This document shows, piece by piece, positions 48,979 to 61,705 of a stretch of DNA of 64,000 bases (position 1 is the first letter of the stretch; every line of letters starts with the position of its first letter). The notes under the pieces are model-generated. The model saw nothing but the letters and a program-made list of their open reading frames with translations. It was not told the origin of the DNA and searched no databases. A program made the position numbers and the translations under genes. The DNA comes from Chamaea fasciata. Its lineage: Eukaryota > Chordata > Aves > Passeriformes > Sylviidae. The stretch spans positions 111,215,745 through 111,279,744 of the forward strand of contig JARCOQ010000002.1 in assembly GCA_029207755.1 (NCBI GenBank). Direction: 5' to 3'.

Positions 48979-51900
48979 CATGCACACACACAAAGGAAAA
49001 AATTAGAAAAAAAATAAATGGATGAAAGATTAAATATATAAAGGTATTCCTGTTAAAAATTCCCCTTGAGTTCAGTGGAATATTTCAAATGTCTTGGTAT
49101 TTCTCAACAGGCAAGGGTGGAGCCTTGAGGAGTGAGGAATTTCATCCCAGGCCTTGTCAGATTTTGATGAACATCCTCTGAGTATGGAAAATCTGAGGGT
49201 TGGAGAACTCCGAGAGATGTCCTGATCTTTTGCTCTTCATGCTAATCTGGCCCACATTCTTTAGTCCTTTCATCACTTTTCTCTCAAACAGGGAGTTCCC
49301 AACTTTCCAGGCCTTTATCTCCTCTCTATCTTCTGGTTACACCAACATTCTTGAAGGGTCATAAATTTAAGATCCCAGATATCCAATCTTCATCTCCCTT
49401 TGGCTTTGTTTATTGAAGCTTGTCAGGGTTAGTTTCAGGGTTAAGGTTTGGGGGATTTCATGATCAAAGTAACAACAAAGATCTCTGAAGAAACTCCCAA
49501 GTGGTCACACAGGCACCGGCAAGATGATGTAAATTGGGATGAGTCTGGCTCCTCCATCTCCCCTCCCCAGGGCTTATAAAAGATTTCCCCAGGCTGACCT
49601 CACAGTTCTGAGGTGGGGTAAGAGCGCCTTCAAGAAAAATTATGAAAACCTCAGTCATTTAATAGTAAATCAAGACCAAAATCAATTTATAATCACTGAG
49701 GTCATGAGTTAATGCTTTGGATTAAGTCTCCTAATTTTAGAATGGGAACCACTCTGCAGATCTCTCTCAGCCTTTCCTTGGCCTTTTGCAAGCCCCCACA
49801 GGCAATGTAGCAGCTAATTAAAAATGTCACTTAGTGATGCAAAAAGGACAAAAGGGCTTTCCAAGAGCCAGCTGCTCTCTTCCTCCCCAGAACTCTCACT
49901 CTATGCTGCAGCTCCTGTGCTCAGGACAGCACCCAGGACTGTCCTGTGTCCTCAGAATCAGCACTTTAGGGTAAGGCCCATTAATTGCTGAAGCACAGCC
50001 TGAAATTCTTGACTACCCAGCACCCTGGGGAGAGATTCCAATACATTCCCAGCCTGCCACAGCAACACCATCCAGGAATTGGTATTTCCCATGGGGGCTG
50101 AAGCTTTAGACAACTTTGTGCAGGCTTTGCACAGCAAGGTCATATTTGATAGACAGACTGGAGGGAGCTTTCTCAAAAGGAGGGGAGACTTTTACTTTAT
50201 TCTGATTTGTCCTGTGTTTCTGCATCTCTGTTATAGTGACAATTGGTCATTTTGAGACTAATTTTGTTTAGGCTTAGGGGCAATTTCCTCCTATGGCCGG
50301 GAAGAGTCATTCACTTCTCAGGGGAAAACTCACCGGCTTCAGTTCAAATGTTTGTGAGAGACTTTGGGAGGAAGGGAGAAGGGGTAGGTGGGGATGGATG
50401 GCCTGGACACACCATTTTTAGCAAGGAGGGAAAAACTCCACTGTCCTGCTCTGCTTTGGAAGAATTGCCCAGCTGGGGTGCCTGGAGGCAGCTCTGAGCC
50501 CAGGTATGAGTGCAGCACTGCCATGACAGACCAGGAAAATGCATTTTCTACAGCTATTAAATACACCACAATAAAGATAATTTTATTTTGAACATTTGGA
50601 AACGAAACTCAGACTTTCCATTTAAAACTGCCTTTTGTTTTTCCTTTTTTTTTTCCTCTTTGCATTTTTGTCCGGTTAACACCGTGGATATTTTCCTGCT
50701 CATTTCCAGTGCTCCATGCCCTTGTTTCAAAAGGTTCTTCCCACTCACCTTCAATAATTCTGAATTTCCAAGAAGGCACCTCTTGGGGTTATCCAGAACC
50801 CTTCATCTCAGGCAGTGAGAGGGGAAGAGCAGTCCAGTATTTGGGGGGTTCCTGGGGGTCTCTGGGAAAGGGGGAAAGAGAGAAGGAGAAGTTCCCTCTC
50901 CCTGGAGCACTGGGACCAAAACAGGGAATCCGTTCACCTGCCAGGGCTGGTTAGCCCAGGTTTGGCCACCATCAGAGCACTTCAGCAGGGCAGAGGTGGA
51001 GCCAAACAGTTCCTACTTGATCTAATAAATCAGCAGCTGCACTATTTCCCAGCGATTGCATCATTATTACTTCATGCCTTCCTCTGCTCTGCAGGAAGCC
51101 TTTGGACAGGCAATAAAACAGTCCCTATGGAGTGTGGTGGGGTAAGTCAGCTCCACCCAGACTCTCTCAGAATATTCCCCAAAGGCAGAGCCTGGGGGAC
51201 AAGTCACCTCCCTCCTCCTGAATCATTCCAAAATCACCATGTCCCTGGTCCCAAGACAAAGGCAGGAATAACCCACTCCTTAATCTCATTTATCTGTCTG
51301 TGTGAAGTGAAGATCTCACTATCTGTCTTTACAAGGTCCCAAGCAATTTCTTAAATACTTGTGCCCTCTTTCCAGCCCTTTGCCCCAGCACTAATCCTGG
51401 CACCCTCGTGGCTCAGGGAACTGATCCAGGTGAAAAGCAATCCCATTTTTGGCTAGCTGTGGCTTCCAGCAGGAGCAGCTCCTTGAAACAGCTCACACTC
51501 GGCTTCCTTGGCAGCTGAAAGGAGACCTCTGGAGTGCCCTGCACTGAAACCACCCCCTCAGCTGCTCTGAACCCTGTGTATTTAACCAGCAGCACGTGGA
51601 AATTTCACCACACACCTGGAAACCTCGTCTCTCCCTACCCCTGTCACCCTGACCCATCCAAGGCACCTCTGTTGCAGCCAGTGCTGCTTAACTGTCTGCT
51701 GCAAGAACCTGAATTGTGTCAAGGGAGTAAACAAGCCTCAAGAACACTGAAGAATTATTCAGATTCAGGGAATAACACAGGAGACCTCTAAAAGTGTGCC
51801 TTAGATTATTTGGGTGTGTTTGCTCTTACTGACAAGGGCACCTGGGTTTTTTGTAGTAGTAATTGAGCAAACTAAATGTTTTAAATATTAAACACAAAGC

Positions 51901-52965
51901 TCAACCTTTACTGGCATTAATAAAGTTGGGGGTTTTGCACTCAGACAGCTTTGTTGGTCAACAACACAGCCCAAAAACCTCAGCTGGAGAAGTCCAGGCT
52001 GAAGAAGGCACCTGAATATGTTGATGCTGCATCATCACCCAGGACCCAGCTGTGAAATGCTGGATGCTGGTACCACGGAAGGGAGATGTTAAATCCCTCC
52101 CTGCTTTCCCTGCAGCTGAGGAATAGCTGACAGCAGATTTAACTGCCTTTGTCCTAGCAGGCAGCTAATGAGCATCATGAATAATGCCGTGGCTTTCCAG
52201 CCCTCCTGAAGCCATTTGTGGGACCTGACTCATAATTCAGCTCGAATCAAAAGGCTGCCAACCTTGTGTATTACCCTTCTGTTCATACTTTTTGCTTATT
52301 ATTCAGGCTAGTCTTTGGAATTAAAGGAGGCCAGTGGGATAGGGACGTGGTAGTGGCTTTTATTATTTCACTAAAATTCCTCTTGGTTTTGTGGCCTGTA
52401 AGGATTTTTTGCTGTGTTTGCAGCTAAACTTATTTGTCAAAGGAAAAGAGGGGTGAAAAAAGGTCCTCCAGGGGATAACCAGCCTGCTGCATGGAGAGGG
52501 CTGGGCTTTGGGCAGTCACAGTCCATGGCTGGGACAGGAATGTGAGGACTCCAGCTCCTTTCATCCTCAGCAGCATTCCTGGGGCATGAACAGGGCATGC
52601 AGAGCTCAAAGGCAGAACGTGGCCTTCCTGTAGCAGGTAAACTCCCTGTTCAGAAGCTGAGTTACATCCAGAAATTCTCCCCGGAGTCACACCCACCTCC
52701 TAAATCTTTTCCTCCTTACATTTTCTTCCCCCATGGCTGGCTGGTCCCTGCACACCACAGCAGCATTCAAACCTGGCACAAGGGGCCAGCAAGAGCAGTG
52801 GTTTTCACCCAGTTCCTGATTCTCAGCCCTCCTGGCTGACTCAGGGAAAGACCAGGCTGCCCCAGTGACCTTTTTTTCAGGAGACACTCCTTTTTTTTAG
52901 GACAGGTGAGTGCCAAGTGTCTCAGATCTCCTGGGGTATGTAGATAAATACAGATATAGATAGAT
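48979..52965. other. Non-coding; possible ERV-related flank and a candidate conserved block
   Basis: The part 49,000-49,640 lies upstream (in minus-strand terms) of the old LTR-like element. It has a minus-strand TATAAG-type box at about 49,575 and AATAAA at about 49,410, so it may be another LTR, but no ends or second copy were found. The block 52,130-52,330 looks like a conserved non-coding element. The 179-codon frame at 50,815-51,354 shows no family. Confidence 0.35.
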
Positions 52966-52968
52966 ACC

Positions 52969-53122
52969 ATAGAATCACAGAATGGTTTGGGTCGGAAGGG
53001 ACCACAAAGATCATCCAGTTCCAACCCCCTGCCATGGGCAGGGACACCTTTCACTAGACCAGGTTGTTCAGAGCCACATCCAGCCTGGTCTTGGACACTT
53101 CCAGACTGGATGGAGCCCTGAG
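52969..53122 (-). mobile_element. CR1 3' end, well preserved
   Basis: AGAATCACAGAATGG, TTTGGGTCGGAAGGGACC, CCAACCCCCTGCCATGGGC and CCTTTCACTAGACCAGGTTG follow the avian CR1 3' end closely in reverse complement, including the short terminal repeat unit. The 3' end lies at left next to a GATA-rich stretch. It breaks off after about 150 bp, the usual 5' truncation. Confidence 0.93.
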
Positions 53123-53213
53123 CATCACATATAGATGGATGGAGCTGGATAGAGCTCTGTACACATTTCTCTATAAACACTGATGTGTGTATCTCTTTGC
53201 CTGTGTGCACCCA

Positions 53214-53557
53214 TGTGAATTGATTATGGTATCAGTGTTATCATGAATCTGTAATTAAGTCACTGTTACAATTGTAGCTAATCCTATTGAGTCACTTTTT
53301 AAATGTTAAATTAGTTGATGATTAGGAGTTTCTAACCCCTTCTGCACCCTTATCTTTTCGTATTCATATCCTTTACCCCCTTACCCTTCTGCCTCTCTGG
53401 TCTCTGTGTAAATCATCCTAAATTGACTCTAATCTGATTAGCTTGTGTGCTTCATCCATGTCCTAAGTAATAGAGTCATCTTTGCTACTGAGCTCTAATA
53501 AAAGTTGCACTCTCATAAATTCATATTAAAACCCACTTCTTGCCAACACCTTTGACA
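53214..53557 (+). mobile_element. Old LTR-like element, plus strand (pair member B)
   Basis: It starts TGTGAATTGATT and ends CCTTTGACA; the ends give the imperfect inverted repeat TGTGAA/TGTCAA. It aligns with the minus-strand element at 48,516-48,978 over most of its length. An AATAAA lies in CTCTAATAAAAG near 53,494 at the place expected for a poly(A) signal. No convincing target duplication was found (ACCCA against GTGGT). It sits between a CR1 fragment and an older CR1 relic. Confidence 0.6.
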
Positions 53558-53859
53558 GTGGTTCTTTGAGTGGCTGAACTGCTCATTCTCACAGGGCTGG
53601 GAAGGAGGAGCAGCTCCAGCACTTTCCCCTAAAATATTTAAATCTTTTCAGACCCTTCCCCAGCTGCTGTTAGTTTGTATGAGAAATGGGAGAAACAAAC
53701 AGGTGAAGTGGAAGCATTGGGCAGCTCCCAGAGCTCTGATACCTGGTTTTGGTGAGACCTGGAATGCACCCCTGGAATGCTGGGATGGAGGGTACAAGCT
53801 CAGGAGAGGCAGGTGAGGTGTAAAGGGAGAGGTTGGATCATACAGCCCTTGCAGTTAGT

Positions 53860-54680
53860 GATGATGTGGTTCAGAGCCTTGGAGTGAGGACTGGGGAGGA
53901 TGGAAAAGACAGGAAATTTGTAGTGGCTGTGCATTACTGACGGCCCAGCATCAATGAGTTATTCTATAGGCTCTTATGAGAAATTTCTGGACCTTCATCC
54001 CTGTGGAAGATTTCAACTTCCCAGACACCAGCTGGGAATATCATTCTGCTGAGATAAGCAGATCTCGGAAATTCCTGACTTTTGTTAGGAGATAACTTCT
54101 CATCACAGACACTCAGTGAGCCAACTAACAGAGATGCCCTCCTAGACTTGCTCTTTGTGGACAGCAGAGGACTTTAGTGGGATGTGGTGGTTTGTGGCTG
54201 CCTTGGCCACAGTGAAATGGCAGAGTATAAAATTTTCAGTGTGATGAGGAAAAAGGACAGCAGAGTTGCTATCCTGGGCTGCAGTAGAGCAAATTTTGGG
54301 ATGTGCAGGGAGCTGTTTTAGTGGAGTACACTCAGAATCTGCTTCTGAGGGTTTAGGGAGCCCACAAGTGTAGGTGAGACTTTCGGAACCACCTTTTAGA
54401 ACCACTGGGGCAGACGATTCCACTGTGGTTTGAGTCAAGCACGTGGAGCAGAAGGCCAGCTTGACTGAACAGGGAACTCCTCATGGAGCTCAAGAGGAAA
54501 AACAAATTATGCAATCTCTGGAAGCAAGGTCAGGCTCCACAGGAAGAGCACAGAACTGTGGCTCACATATGTAGGGAGAAGACACAAAAAGCCAAAGCTC
54601 CATTAGAGTTAAAAGAGAAACATCACCAAGGGAAAAAACAGAGACCCTCGTCTAGGAAAGGAAATGTATTTTATTGAAAA
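53860..54680 (+). mobile_element. Ancient CR1 ORF2 relic (endonuclease domain)
   Basis: Translated pieces match the CR1 endonuclease region in order: DFNFPDTSWE (54,009-54,038), then DALLDLLFVDSRGL (54,133-54,174, in another frame), then LNRELL just upstream of WKQGQ (54,519-54,533) and KAKAPLEL (54,588-54,611). The usual CR1 forms are DFNHPDICW, GALLDLVLTN, MNKELL, WKQGQ and KAKALLEL. Stops and frame changes separate the pieces, so it is dead. CR1 ORF2 encodes an endonuclease and reverse transcriptase. The relic ends where the A run begins at 54,677; the reverse transcriptase part is missing. Confidence 0.85.
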
Positions 54681-57600
54681 AAAAAAGTTACATTTCACTT
54701 ATACACCATGAAAATACTGAGTTGTGTGTTATTTTCATAAGAAGAGGTCAAGACTTGCACAAGAAAACCACATTCTTTATTACAGCATTACTCCACGAGA
54801 TGAGGCTCTGGTGGCATCTGCACTGGGCATTTTCACTAAACAGTAGAGCAGGGCTAAATGTGCTTTGGGCAAAAACCCTAAATATTGGCCTCTTCCAGGT
54901 GCTACTGCCCGTTGAAGATATGGCACTCATTTGGTCAATACTGAATTATTTCTGAATTACAGACAATTCTCAGTTTCTCTACTCCCATAAGTCCTAGGCA
55001 AATTCATAGCTATCCCTCCCCTCCATTTTTTACAATCTTGGTTCGTTTTTCACATTCAGCCAGATAAAAGCATGTTGAAGCAGTGTATGGGCTGCCAATC
55101 CCCCTTCTCCCAGAAAGAAAACAACACTGAGAGGGGATGCATTGCACTAACAAACACTGACAGCACATGGCAGGATCACTGGATGGTGCTGAATTCTCCA
55201 GGGTTTCCTCCTATCACTGCAGCTCCAGCAACAAGCCCAGGTTTCCTCCCTACCAAGGCATGTATTCACATCTAGCACGTATCAGGCACGTGCTGTACCA
55301 AATGCAGGACACGAGTGCCTGCAGGTGGCATCCCAATGCCATCTGTCACAGCTGTGTCCCAAGGAGTGCGCTCCAAGCCAGCTCTGCCACACCTCTGAAA
55401 ACCCCTTGTGAACTGGAGACCTCTGGTGTGGAAAGTCTTATCAATCTGTCGATGAAAATGAATACTAATGCCACATAAATTCCCAGGTAACTGCCCTTAT
55501 TTATCGATTGATTTACTGATGTCATTTTTTCCTTGCTTAAAGGGAGCAGGAAGGAAAAGAGCCAGTCCTGGACTACTCTCACACCATGCAAGTGCTGTGA
55601 AAACAAACTTGACATTTTCTCCACCTGGATCTCCCTGTTATATTCCCTATTTAGAGCACTGATTTATTCAATGCTGTTTTCTGCTCTGCGAGGCACAAGC
55701 ATCACACAGATCATTAAGAACAGCCACACCAAATTTTTTAGTACTGTAATATTTTTGCGACACAGGGGATGGGATGGATTGAGAACACCAAACTCTGATT
55801 ACTGAATCGCCAGCTCTTCTTTCAAGTACTTTGCTCACAAAGATTTCTTTTCTTTCCCGTTAACTGTGCAGCTCTGCAATTAGGCCCTGCTCACCCAGCA
55901 TCTGGCTGCCAGGGAGAGAGGCAACTCCACTCTCCCTCATTTTGAGCAGCTGCATTGTCCCAGACCCTCTCTAGCAGCAGCACGGGCACTTATCTGTTCC
56001 CAGGATCAGGAGGTTAAGGGAACTAAAGATTAAAACTTCAGGGGTTTTGACTGGATGAATTCCCCATTGATTTTAGCTCCTTCATGTCCCTTATTATGGG
56101 GACAGGCAAATCAGGGACAGCAGAGATGATGGGAGAGGAAGATTAGGGCACAGTTCTACGGTGTAGCTGAGATGGACAAGTTAGATCTACCACAGCAGCT
56201 GATAATTCTCTACCTTTCTTTTCAAAAGCATAAAGGCCAAGCCTGAATCACCTGAATAACACACTTCCAGAGTCTCTTGATTCTCCATGGCCTGCAGAAG
56301 AAATCTAAGGGGATTAATTACGCCGTGGCCGGGAAAACAGGGGGCTGCACACCAGGAGCTTTTGGGTGCACAAAGAGTTGTGCTGAACCACAGCCTCGGT
56401 CCAGCACTGCCCAACAAACCAACAGCTCCCCACCCACCTCAGCTCCCACTTGCTCAGAGTAACTCCCCCAGATTTCCCCCGGGGGAGGATGCAGGCAAAA
56501 CAGTCACTCTGCCACCACCACGGGGATGCTGCACCCACAGATTCCCAGGAGAAGGAAAGCCAGGCACAACATATCCCCAGCACTGCTGTTCCCTGCCAGC
56601 CTCCCTCCTCAGCAATACATTATTCATCTCAGCGACATTTCTCCTGCTAACTTAGCAAAGCAGAAGTGCTTCTTTTTTAACACATCCAGAAATCGGGAAC
56701 TCTGGGAAAAAAAACTCCTGATAAAATCTCCTCTACTTTTTGCAGTGGTGATTTATTCACAAGAGTGGCGAGGATGCTGCCACGTCAATTAAAAGGGACA
56801 TAACAGGTGATGCTCAGTTTTGCCAAATCACCAACTGCTCTGGTAGGTAATGATATTTGGAGCATAGGACAATGCTCCAAAAACTCCTTTATGATGCAGA
56901 CCCTTGTGCTTTTTACAGATACCCTGAAGTTCAACCCAAAAAATTAATCTGGACGGTATCTGGACAGTTGTGCTTTAGCCCTGGTCTCCCAGCCATAAGA
57001 AATAAAGACTCGGTACGTTCTGCAAGATGTAAAAATCCTGCTCTGGTTTTGAACCCTGTGAACATCTTTGCTTTTTGACTGCATGGGATTTTATCAGTAA
57101 CTCTGCTCTCCTGAAAGGTATTTATGAATTTGAATTCAGAACAAACAATTCTTCACGTTATTACAGCTGACAAACTACAAGGAAAAAAAAAATCTTTACT
57201 TTCCCCATTTGTCTTTTCACCTGTCTGGGCACAGGTTTAGCATAAGCTATGAATCAGCTTGGTCAGGTCCTACAATGGGAACGAGCCATTTCTGTTCCAT
57301 CTCTTGGCTTGTCCATGTATATGTTGCTATTAAACACTTTTAAGATCTCCCTGTCTTATTTAATAAACAAACCCATCCCCAATCTTTAACCTAACCTCGA
57401 TGTATTTGAAACTTCTTTCCAGTGCAAAATTTCAGGCTTATGCCACAAAGCTTACCTGATGTGAAAATGGATAAGGTAGCAATATTTAGGGTTTTCTTTT
57501 TAGACAATGGTTATCTACCATCCTATTGCCTCTCTCTACAATCAAGCATACAAGCCTTACTGCAGGAAGGATACAACTTGTAATGGCCAACCAGAAAAAT

Positions 57601-60600
57601 ACACAAACACTAGAAAGCCTACAGTTTCATCAGAAATTAAAATCATTTGCTATTACACAGAACTTCATTGTTTTTCTGGCATAGAAGTCGTTGAATTACT
57701 ACACACACCTCAAGGACAATCATTTAAGATGTGGAAACAGGTAACAGGTCCACCTAGTCAGTACAAAGCACCACACAAACTTTAAGTACATAGAAATTTT
57801 GCTCATAAATATTTCTTTGTTTAACAATTCAGCACTAAAAAAATATTACTTAAAAAGGCATCTTTTATTAAGTTATTCAGTTTGTCCAGGGCTGGTGGGG
57901 TTGTACTATCCCTACTATATTACAGCCACCTGACTCTCTTTCCAAACCATTTTACTTCTCTGGAAGAAAAGGCTATATGTGGCTGGGACCCAAAGCTTCA
58001 GCACAATCTATAAAAATATAATTCTTTAAGACCTTCTGCTCACATCCTGAAGGCCTACTCAGCCAGCCCCCCAAATTCCGTTTCCCACCCCTACCACGTT
58101 GCAAATAAAACTTCAACATACACACACACACACACAGAGTACATAAATTACACTCTTCTACACACAGATTTTTTTCTAAACAGCAATGCAACCATGAGGG
58201 CAATAGGTAAGTGTGATTTCAGTGGTAACATATGGCACAGCCTTCTCATATTGCTGGTTTTCTCTCTCTGAATAATGTGCTGCCTTATTCACTGCTCTGC
58301 ACGTTGGGGGATTTATTACCATTATTTGCACCGTGGGGGCACTGAGTCAGGGATGCATATACATTTAGGATCATCCCATCTGCCTCAAGGGCCTCTGCTA
58401 CCAGAGCAGTAAAAGCACCAAACTGGTGGCACTGGGGCTGTCACCTGGCACTGGTTTCCTGGTGAAGCAGATGGGAGTTTTCCTTGGGTGTTGAATGCCA
58501 CACCACATTCCTCCCCTCTGGGAAATGGTGAGAACTAGCTGGGTCTCTCCTGAAGCAGTGCCCTGACAGCAGCAGCCCTTTGCTCAGGGCACACTCCTCT
58601 GGTGGCTGACTGAACCTCGGGGATTTACCTGAAATCTGCTCCTGCATGCATGTATGAACTCACTGGTTTACTCATTTATTGACAATAATGCACTTCCAAG
58701 AGTTTTCATTTATTTGAAAGAGCTATTTTTGGGCTGTGATTGAACATCTCGAAGCTTAGTTTCCATGGCTGACAAATGTCTTTAATGGATGTGTTTTAGA
58801 AAGCTACAGAACTTCTCAGCAGGCTCTCACTTACCAGGAACATGAAGAACATGTTGCTTTCAGGAAGAACAGCTCTCTGGATACCTAATCCTGGGATTCT
58901 AAACAGGAGTGGAATGACTACAGTCAATAACTAGCAAGAGGATGTAGGAGGGATGTGTTTCCCTTTATGAAGAGGTATTTTAGTACCAGACCAATCAAAA
59001 TTTGTAACACGTCTCAGCTTTTAAAAGCATTCTTTAACTGGGCAAAGACCTTTACCTGGGAGAGGTGCTTTTCCTTAGTTTAAATATAAACCAAACCTCT
59101 CCAGTGGACACAGGTGTAATGACACAGGCACTTTCTGCTTCCTTAACCTGGAACCCTGCTCTCCTCCTCCTGCAAAACACCAGGCTGGCAGGGACACTGC
59201 TGAGTGCTGGCTGAAGCTCATTTCCCACTCTACAGCCCTGTGTGCTCTACCCTACACAGTGAAGGTAAAAATTGAGTGAGTGGAGTGCACAAGAAAGAGA
59301 TCTCAAAATGAGTTTTGGTTCTTATTCCAAGCCCCTCTTCTCACCTTGTCTGCAGGAAAAAAGAGCACAACACAACGAGGTTCTGCACATACAAGTAAGA
59401 GGAATGCAAGGGAGTGGTGCAGAATGCCAGCAATTTTCTTCCCATGAAGGATCTTAATAAAAATTAAGACAAGAAGGATGTTACTCACTTCCACATCCAT
59501 ATCTTACAGTAAGATGATTACAGGGCACAAATGTGCTCTCTTCTATTAATAACTACCCCTTCTCTATCCTAGGACATAACTAAAGAAACATTTAATTACA
59601 TCCACTTTATTCAGCAAGACTATCAAACCATTCTTGTGCTGTTTAATTCTGAAATGATTAACATATTTAAAAATAGGATCTAACAATTTGTGTGTGCACA
59701 GTATAATAAACGTAGATGCTTTTATTACAATCTTCCTTGCCACATATTTTAAAATAAAATTAATCAATACAATCACCATAACAGTCTCAGACAAAAAAAT
59801 TAACACCATCCAATCAAGACACAGTTAAGATACTCAAAAGGCAGTATGAGTAGCTGGAAATCTTGGTCCTCCAATCCTTTTGTACAACACATGGATTATA
59901 GATTTCTCCCCACTTGAGATAAAAATCAGCACACAAACATTAACAATTCATACTGCAGGTTTCTGAAGTGTTTCTATTGAGTGTGAATAGCACTGATTTT
60001 AGCACAATGTCTTTATGCACATCTCAATTCTCAGCACGTAGAGACTAATCTAGGCCCAGAGTAGAAGGTTTGTAAACAACTTTTGGTCTCTCCTGCACAG
60101 GTGGCTCCAAAACGGACTGGGTGGACTTGAGCAGTGGCCACAGGCACTGCAAATCACTCTGGGAAAAGGGGATCCGACAACAAATTAATTCCAGAATGGA
60201 GAAAGAATGTGAGGGAAGTCGGGTGGACACAAACACAAAGCATTCACCTCTCCCACGCCTCCATGTGCTGCAGCATGAGAAGCCTCTGACCTCACACATG
60301 TGGCAGTGAAGCCACCAGTCCCCAGCTGGTGAGTGCTGGACTGCTGGGTTACACCTTCCATGCTCTCAGGATGGCCAGGGAAGATTATCCCTTATTACAG
60401 ACTCCACTCTCTGGGCTAAAGTGCTTGTTCTCCTGTCATCAATTAGGACCTAAGTTAATTTAGATTATTAACCTTTTAACTAAAGGTGTGCAAGTGAATC
60501 AGTCAACGCTGGTCAGTCTCCTCCAAGCCCCTAAATAAATAGAGGGCACTATCTGACACTGAGACACTTTCCAGCTGCATCAGAAAGACAGCAGGAACTC

Positions 60601-61384
60601 AGGAAAAGGTACAGACATTACATGCAGGAGGAGAGGAGGGAATGAAGTATTAGACAGGACTGTGCTGAGTCTTTGAATTTTGTTCTACACGTGAGCTTTG
60701 TGTAACTCTAAACAAATAAAAATGTGTACCTTGACATTCAAAAATACTTGTCAGCCTGCTCTGGCTACAAAATATTAGCTACAGAATATATTTACAGATA
60801 ATTTCTGATGTTTGTTCCTGGCAAGAGATGTTAAGCCCAATTCTTCACTGAAGACATAAACCTGACCTAATTTAGATCAGGTCAGTGGGAGTTTAGAACA
60901 GGTATCACATGAGCAACCCTCAGGGACTCAAGCAGATGAAGCCAGCAGCCCATTGCTACAGGATCCAGCTACTGTGAAATAGGAACTTTTGCAAATTGAG
61001 CACATTAGTATGAATATTCTTTTTTTTTCCTTTTTTTTTTTTTTAACATGGGTATGTCACAAATTCTAAGGAAGGTGTGAATTACTGAAGAGATCCATTC
61101 TCTGAAGAAGTGGGAAAAGATTACACCTGACAGATATAAACTGCTCCAACAAACATATCACTTTGTCTTTTATGTCAAGATCACAGCTCATCATGGTTTA
61201 CAATTAAAACCTTGTTTGCAAGGTAGCTCTAAGCCTCCCAAATCCCAAGCTTCTTTATTACAGAGAAAACAGCCCTTGCCTTTCTCTCAATCCTCTTGTG
61301 AAGTCTGTTTACTCTAATGGCAAAATAAAATTGTGCTGTCTCACACTTACTAAAAGGGCATTGACCGTTGTCTATGCAGGTAGG
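54681..61384. other. Non-coding, with minus-strand poly(A) signals; possible 3'-UTR
   Basis: I see no certain exon. AATAAA signals occur on the minus strand at about 57,868-57,873, 59,607-59,612 and 59,719-59,724, and the texture (AT-rich, few repeats, an (AC)9 at 58,119-58,137) would fit a long 3'-UTR of a leftward gene. A frame ending in a stop at 60,045 follows a fair splice acceptor. None of this is proof of a gene. Confidence 0.35.
58119..58137. repeat. (AC)n dinucleotide repeat
   Basis: About nine AC units lie after TACATACACA-like sequence. It is a short, ordinary microsatellite. Confidence 0.85.
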
Positions 61385-61705
61385 GAAGTTCAGGAAGGGA
61401 CCTCTGGAGATCCTCTGGTCCAACCTCTGAGCAAGCAGGGCCAAGTACAGCAGGCTGCTCAGGGCCATGTTCAGTCAGCATCTGAGTATCTCCAAGAACA
61501 GAGACTCCACAACCTCTCTGGGCAACCTGTGCCAGGGTTTCATCACCTTCACAGTGAATTATAGTTTTCTAATGTTTAAAAGGATTTTCCTGTATTTCAA
61601 TTTGTGCTACTGTCTATTTTTCACTTCCTTGGGCACCACTGAGAAGAGCCTGGTTCCCTCTTCAATGCTTCCCATCAAACACCAGTACACACTGTCAAGG
61701 TAGTT
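61385..61705 (-). mobile_element. CR1 LINE fragment
   Basis: AGGAAGGGACCTCTGGAGATCC, CTGGTCCAACCTCTGAGCAA, GGCCATGTTCAGTCAGC, GAGTATCTCCAAGAACAGAG and CTCCACAACCTCTCTGGGC follow the avian CR1 3' region in reverse complement; this variant of the 3' end is common in songbird and chicken CR1 subfamilies. The right half (from about 61,560) is more diverged. Confidence 0.88.

Noticed and set aside
50815..51354. 179-codon plus-strand frame
   Set aside because: No motif, signal or domain pattern; the surrounding sequence is non-coding in character.
54660..54690. Minus-strand AATAAA as the poly(A) site of a leftward gene
   Set aside because: The signal falls in the antisense of the CR1 relic's end and A run, so it probably has no role as a gene terminator.
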